Assembly: GCF_900496995.4 (NCBI RefSeq) | Contig: NC_044004.1 | Location: forward strand, 55,706,224 to 55,770,223 | Length of the DNA stretch: 64,000 nucleotides | Direction: 5' to 3' | Source: Aquila chrysaetos chrysaetos | Lineage: Eukaryota; Chordata; Aves; Accipitriformes; Accipitridae | Part shown: in pieces, positions 28,001 to 40,000 of the stretch | How the letters are laid out: every line of letters starts with the position of its first letter | Position numbering within the stretch: the stretch's first letter is position 1 | The notes under the pieces: model-generated | Database searches by the model: none | The model's input: the letters and a program-made list of their open reading frames with translations, nothing else | What the model was told of the DNA's origin: nothing | Made by a program: the position numbers and the translations under genes

Positions 28001-31000
28001 GCCTGTGAGAAGGATGGTAACTCAAAATTGTAGCAGTGTTGGTTGCCTTCCTCTTTCTCTAACTGGGCTCCATAATGCAGCAGGTGTCAGTTAATTGCTG
28101 CGTGAATGATGCTTTAACCCCTTGTGTCTTCCCAGGTGGTATCATGATAATCTTACCCGGCATGCAGCAGAAGCACTGCTGCTTTCCAATGGGCAGGATG
28201 GAAGCTATCTCTTGAGGAAGAGTAATGAAAGGGAAGATTTGTACTCCCTGTCTGTAAGGTAGAGTATGGACAGAAGTGAATTTATCTAATGCTGCACAGC
28301 TAGCAGTTTTAAAATCTTCACTTACTCCCATGTTTGTTTACATGTCTCACGCATTGAGATGACCTGCAGATTTTTTCCTAGGGCTCAAACTGTTTTAATA
28401 CATATTGCTAATGGTGTAATCCTGCTGAATGATATTTTGTTAGAAGAAAAAAAAATATTTGGATTGGATTTGAAAATTGCTGTAATTTTTCCAAACTATG
28501 AATTAATCTTATTGGTAAAAAACATCATTCCATGGTTTGGCTGTAGACTTTCAGTCTGCATGATAAAAATCTGTATGGCAGTTACAAGAGTTTAAAAAAC
28601 AGCTGGTGGGAGTAGAAAAGTTTTCTGATGAGGGTAGTAGTAAATATACCAGTTAATAGGCACTAACTTCACCAGTTTCTGGATCACTGTATAGGAACCA
28701 TCATCTTTGAGGGACAATCTAGTGTTTAACTGTATGGTTTTACTCCTCCATTCTGGGCTAAGACTCAGTCTTAGCCAGTAATGCGTAACTGATTTGAACA
28801 GTATTTCACAAGTGACAGATGTCAGGCCCTTGAAGTCATCAGAATGACAGCAATTTTACATCAGTTCAGGGGACAGCCCATACAGAGCACCGGTAGCCTG
28901 GCCTGGGTACTTCACTACTGAATCACTTTTAAAGGCTCTTCACTCTCCCAAGAAGCAGAGAAGCTACAATATTTCAGAGAGGCAACATGAAAGTCATATG
29001 CATTAGACAGACAAGGTAGTCCCTGCATGTCAGCTGAGTGGAGGTAACCAACCCTAAATATGTTCTTAGCCTTTAGCAACTGTATGATATATTAAGCCTC
29101 TACAGTGAAATTTTAAGCTAGTGCATTCAAGCTCATTTCTGCCTCAAACTAAGCCTCTGAACAATTAGTCACCACAGCTCAGCTGAATTCCAGTAACTTT
29201 TTAAGTTAAAGTCACTTTGATCAGTATAATGATGCTAGTTATTCACAACCCTAATAGATAGGAACACAGCATATGCCCTTGAAATTGTGACTTTCTGCAT
29301 ATTCAGTACCAGGAGCTGTTACAATTTGGAAGTGTAGTCACTTGGAAACTGAGGAGAGTGCAATTTGTACATACCCTATTCCCCAGAGGTATAAAAGGCA
29401 AATACAAATTGCTTCACTTATCTCTGACAGAAGACCCAGGAGCAAGTGTGCCTATACATACACTGCTGAAATCATTACCACTATAGACAGCCATTTATAC
29501 AAGGAGCTTGGGTGGGTGCCCGACAGATCTGAAGGTGATGTTGCAAAATGAGTATTTGGAGTAGCAATGACTAATTGAGTGCGAGTCCTGGGAAAAAGAA
29601 TAGTAGCATTTATAAGTAATAGCTTTCCTTAAAAAAAAAAAAAAAAAGTAATTTTAAATGAATCATTGTCTTGCTGATTAATATTTTTTTACTTTAAAAT
29701 GTAACTAAACATTATTTGAGGTAATCTACCTCAGACAATTTTTAAAAAACATATCTTGATGCTAGTTTTAAAGGGCACTCATGAAACAACTTACTGTAAT
29801 AAAATAAAATTCAATTAGCTGTTCTTTTAATAAGAAACACAAGCTAAAGTGTTAGTTAATGAAAATAAATTTGCTGCCTTAACAAATTCTAGCCTTAGAA
29901 GACCTAGAGAAGTTTACTTCAGGTCAATTCCCATCTCTTGTTCAGCTCTCCATGTAGGAACAAGAGTTACATACTGCATTTCCATATGAACTGAATATCC
30001 CAATCTGGAGTTTGATCTTTTATTCTGTTACATTAGTTTTTTGGTGGTACAGCTCCCCTGAAATACTGATTTTGATTTTAAAATGTTTTAATATTTTTCT
30101 AATGTTTGTTTAACTCTTAAGTTTTCCTTTCCTTTTTTTTTTTTTTTACTAATATTAAAACTTAATTTTAGAATAAGTAATTCAATTTTGTTCTCATACA
30201 TTTTTATAGAAAGGATAATTTTAGCAATTCTAGCTATCTTTTTATTTCTCTCCTAAAATGTCTTCTATAGCTTTTACTTTACTTTCTGCTTCTGCCTCAC
30301 AAGGAACTTCAGTCATTATTATAGTTTGTTTTAAAAGGAAACAAGGCGCAGACATTCCTTGACGTTTTTATTGACGGCTCTAAGAAGAGAGATCACACAT
30401 TGCCTGAAATCCCTTCCCCCAGTAAATTAGCCAACTTTAAAAAGGAACTAGGAAATAGAGTAGAAGTTGCTCTAATTGCAACATTGTATTTCTTGTGAAA
30501 TTAATGAAAAGATGAAAACCCTGTCATTGCAGTGGAGTCACAGCAGCTATTTGCTGTTGTAGGGCATCTGCACTTGGCTTGCACGCATTGTGTCTCAGCT
30601 GACTGTAGCGCAAAACATGCAGGATGTCAATAGAGGCACGTTGTACAGTATCACGAGTACTGTTCAAAGATAAATATTTGTTTAAATACCTGTTTGAAAT
30701 TAAAATCTCCTGTGGAAGTGGCAATAAACAATGGAAAAGACACTATAAATCCCTTTCTTCACCATATTTTCAGTATATTTGCTACACACATTTTTCCTGA
30801 GACAAAGTTTTCTCTGGACTATTTTGGGTGCTAGTAACATAAACAGAAGTAACTTTTTCACAGGAGAGATACTTGCACTAAATGCTTCACTGACTTCTGA
30901 AGTCAGAATAATTGCCTGTCCAGGAAGTGAGGCCTTGCACACTTGTCTAAATATCAACAGCTTTCATAAACAAGTGCTGTAACTTCCCTGACAAAGGACC

Positions 31001-34000
31001 CTGGTTCATATTTGACAGTGCCCACCATAGAGGAGCCGTTCGCCCGAGTACAGAGACAAAGCAGACAAATTTTAAAGCCTTAGGTATCTAAAGTTAGGTT
31101 ATTAAATCCCTGTTTAGGTGCAAAAAAGGAGGCAGCCTATTTTTGAAGGAGAAATCGAAGACATCTTCAATGTGATTGGGATGTTACCTGAAAAGTAAGA
31201 CATATACTGAGTAATACAGGTACACTACCAAGACTAAAGCCTAGTAAGTGAAGGGATATCATCCTGCTTAGACAGAAGGCTGGAAACCTCGTTTATAAGC
31301 CTTATAATGATTGCCGCAAGAATTAATTTAACTTGGCCTTTCTAGGCTTTCCTCATCTCATATCTGTAAAGCAGCAATTAGATTTTTCTTAATAAATCTG
31401 AGTCTCAGAAGTGTTGAGTATCAGTGAGGGACAGTAATGGCAGTACTACTGCTAGGACAGCGATTGTCAGGCTGTGATCTGGGCCAGATTTCCCGTAGTA
31501 GAAGCTGCTATTTAAGGGTCGTACATGCCAAATGCCTTTGGCATTTATGCCTTGACAAATTTTCCCTTTTCATTTTAGGGGAAAAGATTCAGTGAAACAC
31601 TTCCACGTTGAACATACAGGAACTTCATTCAAGTTTGGATTTAATGAATTTTCTAGCTTGAAGGAATTAGTCATGCATTTTGCAAATCAGCCTTTAATTG
31701 GAAGTGAAACAGGTAAGAAGAGCCATATGTTTGTATGAACACATTTGTAGTCATGCTTCACACAGATCTGAGTAAAAGGAGCTTCCGATGTGTTATCAGG
31801 TAGATCTGCTGCTGCAGTGTTCCTCTTCAGAAATTCACATTTGTATTAGCCTCAAGTATCTAAGATGTTCCTTTTCAAAAACTCTTTCAAGTACTCTGAA
31901 GACAAACTACATGTGAGCTTACTGGGTTTTCGCTAACCAGGGCCATGAGATCCTTTTGATTTCTCAGAGAGAGAAGGAAGCGTTTCGAGATATGCATGTC
32001 CTGGGAGGAGCAGAACCTTCTCAAAAAGGGCAAAACCAAAGCAGGGTGTTTAGCGAGGAAATATTTGTTCATCTATGAAGTTGAAATCCTCCAATAAGAA
32101 TAAATGGAAAAGGGACTTGAAATTGTTTAGCTCCTCTATTCTTCATCCAAGGAAGAAGTCTACAGTGATACATGTACCTCTTTCCTGTAGGAAATGTGCC
32201 CTGTATTACCTCTCCCTTTCTGTCTACAGTGGATCAGCCTGCTGATGCCATCTGCCAGCACAGTGATTTGTCTTGTTTATAAGAAAAAGAAAGAGAAAAA
32301 GCACAGGCTTCTTTAGCAGCCAACATGCTACCTGAATTAACAGTCAAAAGAATAAAGTTGATTCATACGAGCGAGTTGAATACCACCAGGCCAGAATCCC
32401 TGGAGAAACAGATGCAAACTGTCATGATAGTGCCAGTTTTAGGTTTAGCTTCAAATGCAAGAGTTGAAGGTGTATCAGTACAAGTTAGTGCCAAAAACTT
32501 CAGTATCCTGTACAGAAAGTGTATGCAAATAACTCAGAGTAGTACTAATTATATATGCAAGTGACCAGTTAAACAATAGTTAACACATGCAATAACTGTA
32601 ATATGTCACACACTAAATACGCACCAATGCTCTTGTAACACAAGCATTAAATTCAAGGGTTGCTTTGCCATTTCCCCCCCCCCCCCAAGAAAAATGCAGC
32701 AGTACACTCAACATGGTACTTTTATCTTTCAAAGCATTCTCTTTTTAAGTTGTGGGTTTTTAAGTGTTGTCGTGGTTTAACCCCAGCCAGCAACTAAGCA
32801 CCACGCAGCTGCTTACTCACTTCCCCCGCTCCGCCAGTGGCATGGGGGAGAGAATCGGAAGGAAAAAAGGTAAAACTCATGGGTTGAGATAAGAACAGTT
32901 TAATAGAACAGAAAGGAAGAACTATAAATGGTAATAATAACAATAATAAAATGACAATAATAATAAAAGGATTGGAATATACAAAACAAGTGATGCACAA
33001 TGCAGTTGCTCACCACTCGCTGACCGATGCCCAGTTAGTTCCCAAGCAGCGATTCCGCCCCCCCCAGGCCAACTCCCCCCAGTTTATATACTGGGCATGA
33101 CATCACATGGTATGGAATACCCCTTTGGCCAGTTTGGGTCAGCTGCCCTGGCTGTGTCCCCTCCCAACTTCTTGTGCCCCTCCAGCCTTCTTGCTGGCTG
33201 GGCACGAGAAGCTGAAAAATCCTTGACTTAGTCTAAACACTACTTAGCAACAACTGAAAACATCAGTGTGTTATCAACACTCTTCTCATACTGAATCCAA
33301 GACATAACACTATACGAGCTACTAGAAAGAAAATTAACTTTATCCCACCTGAAACCAGGACAGTGTTTCAAACACAGAGATCTTACATGTATCTTTTGTG
33401 CAGTAAGCTATTTTTCCTGTGAAATCAGATATGCACCCACAGGCCTGACGCTGTAAAGATTTCAGTTAATGTATAAAATGTATTTCCCCATTCCTTCACT
33501 GCATGTGTTACAGACATTAGTAATCAAGGCATTGGTGTTATGTGATCTCTGTGGACAGGATCAACACTGCTGAATGATGGGCTCACTTGTCACCTTAAAG
33601 CTCCCTAATTGAATTCTGCTGGCTCTGTGAAACCTCTTTAAGTTGGATGTGCTACAGAATAAGAAAAGCCATTTGAACATCAGATCAAGAAACCTTCCAC
33701 CTTACCTTATCGTGGATAGCAGTAGAGAGGAAGAGACAGTTAGCACTCAGGCAATATTCCTTCAGATACAGGTGTCAAAGGTCTTCTGGGTGGTAACTGA
33801 ATTATACCAAAAAGGGGGTAGGGGCTCATCAGAACCCACTCTAAGCCAAGTGTCAGCATGGCAGAATGACTGGCCCAACACAGGGTCACACAGCAGGTTG
33901 GCAGAAGGGTCAGCAACAAAGTCTGATTTCTTAGGCCATATTTCCTTTCAGTGAAAAGCAGCAAGTGACCTTTGGCTCAGGCATTAGTAGAAAGCAGTTG

Positions 34001-37000
34001 GACCAGTTTTTCTTATTAGTTGTTATACTTGCAAGCAATTTTCTATAGAAACACTGTGAGATCAGGAATGAGAGAGTGAAGGAAGATAGCATGATAGCAT
34101 TTTTCATCTCCTCCTTGCTTATGGACAGGATTTTATAAGATGGAGACCCATGAGAGAGAACATGTAATGGTTTCCACTATCTTCCACTTAAGTTTTGTCT
34201 CAATGGAGCTAGTTTTGTGTGTGAAGAGGCACACCAGACTCTCTTTGATCAGTACTTAAACACACAGGCCTGTACCCCTGCAGACTGGTCTATGGAGTGC
34301 AGTGGTTCTTTTGTACTGGGAGACAGCTGCAGGTTTGTGCTTCAAGCCCAGAAAACCTTGTCTTACTACAGCTTCATTTGCCACTCCAAATTGCTACATG
34401 GACTCGCATCTATTTTTCTGCAGCGTAATGTGTACACTTCCTTCAGAACTACAGATAACTAAAGCGAAATGGGGGCTACTGTGTTCTGTGAGATGGCTAA
34501 TTGAACAGGCAAGCTGAATCTATTCAGTAACAAGGTTAAAGTAATATACTATCATATTTCTATATTTCTGTCTATTCAAAGTGACAAGGTCAACATGTTA
34601 TTCTTACCTGTTTGCTTTTTTAATCAGTTTTTACCTAAATTATTTTGAAAACACATTAAGTCATTACCCAGACAAAAAAGCCAGTTGCTTGAAGCTAACA
34701 TTGCCAATGTGACTAATTTTCATTCTTCCTTAGAAATAGATATCACGCACAAACATGCAAGAAGAATCTTGCTACAGTGCAGCTTTTACTAGATCTTTTG
34801 TACAGTTACCAGATGATTCTGTACAAGTATCGTTTGTGGAGAAAAAAAACATGGAGAACTTACTAGAAAACAAACATTGTATAAAATGTTAAACTAGTCC
34901 TCCCAGTCTGCAACAGGGCTCTTTATACATGGTGTACAGATGATGGTAGTCTGATTCTATGCAACAGCTTAAAAGTAGTTTCTGTAGACTGGTGATGGAC
35001 GAGTTCTCAATTTCATTTTAAATGATAAAACATTTTTTTCTGCAAGGCCAGAGAGAATTAAACTGATTTTGACTTTTCACCTATTGCATGTTGAATATAT
35101 CACATTTGCATATACCCTCTGTGCCTGCAAACAGATTTCAGTTGGTTACTTCAAATACGATTTTTCCACTTCCCTTTGTAGCCCTTCCCATTACAAAATA
35201 TACTTTCAACTTTATTTCAGTTTTAAATTACTCAATCACCTGTAGGTTTCAAGTCCAAGTTCTTACCAATTCTAGAATCCCTCCTGTTTTAGAGCTGACA
35301 ATATCAGCATAAAATGCAAATGGAGCAGCATTTGGTATGCTGTGACATTATTTTTAAAGAATGAGATTAGATGGTGTAGCAGTTGCTATTTTAAGGAGGT
35401 TCTTCACTGTTGTGAATGGTGTAATAGCTTCACTATTGAGAATGGACCTTTTTGCAGAGAACATGTAATAAACATGACCTTATTTGCAGAACAAAGAATG
35501 GCTATAATCAAAATGTTACTAACTGGAAAGAGCTATGATAAAACAGTTAAAGGCGATGGTAATGTGGGGTTACCGTTAGGAAGTCTGTATCTGAAGTGCT
35601 GACAGATGAAGTGATTTACGCAGCAAGCAATGGCTTGTTGGCAAAACCAGGACGACTATTAAGACCTCGTATCTAGTTTAGCATCCTGCCTACCCACCCG
35701 CCCAGCCTCCTGTGCAGGAAGGGAATTTAACGTGTCAAGTGATTCCCTGCAAGCACTAGTAAGTTTAAAGGTTTTAAAACGGTGCCATATATTTAGTTTT
35801 CACAGTTGCATGTAAACAGGCGTGATAATGTCTGTAGTCACATCTTCATGAATGCAGTGAAAGTGTAGGTCACGTGTAGGTCAGCATTTCAGCTCTAACT
35901 ATGAAATCTGTGTTTCAATTTGTTCTGTATTACCTAGTTACTCCCTGACTGGAAAGAAGGTTCAAGCAGGACAGGAGACACCTGCCTTAGAGGGTTGTCT
36001 GGCAGTCCTTTCTGTTGCCGTCTTGATTTTTTGCCACTTACCATGCACTGCAGAAGGGGTTTAATTCCCTACTGCTTAGGAGAAGTGAAGAGGGTTTTAA
36101 CTCTTGTTTTCAGAGATGTAAGAATAAATTGACTCCCACTGTACAGGGAGGAAGGAATGGATTTAGGCAAGGTCCAGATGCCCAAGGTATTGAGGACTCT
36201 GAGCAACATGACAGAGCCAGGAAAGTGAGACTGGGCAAGTGAATCCAGCAGCAAGTGCTCCTCTGTAGTTTGCATGGGTGGATTTTTGTAGAAAATACCC
36301 TTCACAAAGTCTAAACTATTCAGATGATGCATATTAGAAGTATTTGTCTAGTTTTATCAGTATGGCAGAGTCATTTATAGCATCTGATTGTTTTCTCATG
36401 TGAGTGTGGCCTGAGTCCTGCCCCCTTCCAAGGAAAACCCCTTACAGGAAGTGTCGCAGAGATCTTGGGGAGGTTATTAGCTCTTAAACCTTTTTAATTT
36501 TAGGAAAAGGTAAAGTTAACCATTCCAGAAACAGGCTGCTACTGCCGTTTATTTTCTAAGACTGTCTTGCCAGATGACTTACTCCTGCTCTTTTTCTCTC
36601 CAGGAACCTTAATTGTATTGAAGCATCCCTACCCACGGGAAGTGGAGGAACCTTCCATTTATGAGTCCGTCCGAGTTCACACAGCGATGCAGACAGGAAG
36701 GACAGAAAGCGACCTTGTTCCAAATGCTCCCTCAGTAAGTTGTGTTCTGGTGGGAGGGATGCTTCTCCTGGCCTGAGTATAGTATGGTTGCTGGAGTGAG
36801 CTATGGAATAATGCCAGTAATTCATCCCTTTATGGGTTCATAAATACAGGAAGTCTTTGTCGACCAAGGCAAAAAAACCACAGACTTGCTAAGTACAGTC
36901 CTATGACAAATAAAGCTTTTTACAATTGTTGTCATTGAGACCTTCAGTGCTGTCACTGGGAAAGCACTGTCTGCAGCTGACCTAGGTGAGTCTGACCATC

Positions 37001-40000
37001 CAAACAAGGAATATATGAAACGTTTTCATTCTCCTGTTATCTTCCTTTTAGAATGCCATCTTAACAGTAACATTATCAGGAATTAAAAAAAAAACCAAAC
37101 CAACAAAAAAACATACCACACAACAAACACAACACTTCTCACATCTTTCTGACAACACTCATCAGGCAGTACGCAACAATACTTATGTCAGGTTGCACTG
37201 TGAGCCCTTGTTTTGCCGAACATCCTTTCCAGCCAGTGGGAAGTCTCTCTCGGTCTCTCCCCCCGCCTTACAGGTGAGGGGAGGAATACACTAAATGGCA
37301 AAACCAAGTAACAGCTACAGGATTTACCGCATTTTCTCTCAGTCAGTGAATATTAGGATTAGATGACAGGAAACAGATAGTAGTCCTGACAGACATAAAC
37401 TCATTACCACTTATTATTTTTGTAGTTGTCTTTGTTTGTTAGAATTACTTTGCCCAATTAGCAATATACAGCCTCCTTCCTAACTGGGGGGAAGGAAAGA
37501 GCATCTCTGACTAAGTCGGTTAAAAAATGACCTTTTGAAAAAAATATTCAAAAGTGTGCAAGACAGACAGGGACACATTTGGAAAAGGAAACGCCAAACT
37601 GAAGCGCATTACAACCAAGTTAGTAAGAGTATCTATATCCCGATAGGTACATTACTCAAAAGGGGTTTTTGGCATTTTCACACTTGGATTTTATTATTTT
37701 AGAATCACCTTGTCTTAAAGCAGGAAGACAGCTTGCTGTATTCTGACACAGACTTAAACCTGAAATAGAGCGATATGACAGAAGAGCCTCCACCCTTTCA
37801 GCCCTATGGAAATTTTGAGCACAGTAAAAAGCTGTGTCATATTAAAAGCTACTCCTTACTGGTGTGAGAAACAAGAGAACATCTTCATATCCTTTTGGGG
37901 CACCTGCCATGACATCTGTGACTCACTTGGACAGTAATTAGAGACTTTAAATCCCAAGTAACTCATATCTGAGACAGGTGGTTTCTCCAGAACAGTATTG
38001 CTCAGAACAGACAGGAAAGTATTTTAATTAGATACTACACTTTTTGAGAAAAAGAGGAAGAGTTACATTAATAGGGTTAATGAAGTTGATAAAAGAACCA
38101 CTTCTGATGTGTCTCACAACCAAGCCTTTATGGCTGAGTTCCACTTAAACCTCCAAAGAAACTTGACTTCCACATACAACCAATAAAAAGGCAATATTTT
38201 TTCAAGAGCAAGTAGTAATTAACTTGGCAAGAATTTGTTTTTCAGAGGTCTGCAGTCTCGCAGCTAGGTCCCTACACAGAGTTTCAGTATCTGAGAAGTC
38301 ATAAGGTCCCAGTGTCACTCATGGCAGCAGAGAAACAGTTCAAAAACCAATTTTTCAATAAGCACATTGAATGTAGCAGGTTTTTCCTCTCAAGCACATG
38401 GCTGTTTGAGAGAAGAGAATGCCCAAGTAAAACAGCACTTTTCCCCCTGTTTGCATTTCAAGAGGAATTTCTGTGGGTAATTCCACTGTCAGCTAAACCC
38501 CAGGTGCTTCTGGTTCCAACACATACTGAGGCAACCATCTAACTTTACTAAATAAACTGTAACTGCAACTATTTTGCTGCGTTTGGTTGAAAAGATGCAG
38601 GCCAGGAGGTTGCTGAGGGAGGTGCGGTCAAAGAGATTGCCTTTAGAGCCAGCACAGGTCCATGTTTACCCTAGTGGTGGATCTGGCCGTGTGAGGGGAG
38701 CATAGGAGCGAGGACAGGGCAAGTGGCCACGGGAAGTTTCCCCAGGAACAGGCTGCTCTTCCATCTTCTGGATGTAGGCAAAGAGGGTGATGTGGGAAAC
38801 AGAAGCAGAGCTCAGTCTCTAACACTGATCCCTTTCCTTGTTACTTCACAGCTTGGTACAAAAGAAGGATATTTGATAAAACAAGGCAAAATAGTCAAGG
38901 TAAGGAAAACTCCTACTCCTTGCTTCCACTCTGCAGTCTTCCACAGAAGCTAGAGACAATGTGGAGCTGAAATAGCTCCACCTGCATTCCCCTGCAGAGA
39001 GAAACAATTTGTGTTGTGAGCAGCAACGAAGCACAACTGCAAACCAGAGCAAGTCAACAGCTTTAAAGTTTTTTTTTTTTCCTAAGAAGCATTACACTAA
39101 ATTCTCACAAGACAATTACCATCCATTCTTGATCTTTCAGAATTGGAAGACAAGGTGGTTTACACTGCATAGGAATGAACTAAAGTATTTCAAAGACCAG
39201 ACAGTAAGTAGCAAACACCAGTTCTGCTTTTTAAACCTCAACTGAGGCAGCTGCGGCCTCCTCATATCTCCGGCTTCTCGCATCTGTATCACAGCTTCCC
39301 AAGCTAGAGCTTCCCACACTGTCAGAGGGGTCAGACCTTTCAAATAAAGTCAGAGTTTTGCTGATGACTTCAACAAGAGAAAGTTAGTAAGTTTTACAGC
39401 TGGAAAACATTTACTGTACTCTGTCAGTCTTACCCACTAGGCAGAGTTGTTCACAGTGCATTTTTTGGTTGCTTTGTTCAGTGGATTTTAAATCACCAGC
39501 ACAACATAGCTTTTATCAGTAGCTTTGACACACAACCTAACAGAGAGTGGTGCTGTTAAAATGTTTCTGCAAATATTAGTAGTATATTTTGCATTCCTTG
39601 ATTGCATCCATTTATTTCAAGTGGTCACACAGTGTACATAGAAAACCATTAATTTAAAAATGTATTCCTTCCTAGCACTCTGACATAGATTAACCTGCTG
39701 CATCTGGGAAAAACAGTGTGTCCTTACAGTTGCTGTTCCATTTCTATCTTAAACTAAGTAAATTAAGAAATACCTCTAGTTTCTCCACCCTTACAATACT
39801 TCCACTTTGGGTTCCTTCATAAACACAGCCAAACTGTTTACCTCTGCCAAGCCCTATTTCAAGCATCTACCAGATTTGAACACAACAGAAGACACACTGC
39901 CCTTTCTCGCCAAACATCACCATTTATGAACAGTTATGTTTTTACAGGGCCTTCCATCAGTTTTCATTTCAGTGCAAGCCAACTTGAATTAAATTTCCAG

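Larger units (their letters stand above)
31713..36603 (+). other. DAPP1: DAPP1 intron 3 (4.9 kb), hosts a solo LTR
   Basis: Runs from gtaaga to the ctctccag acceptor. It holds a complete solo retroviral LTR (32,768–33,362, minus strand), an 11-bp-or-longer C run at about 32,676–32,687 and a probable MIR remnant (33,866–33,935). No additional exon is seen. Confidence 0.85.
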
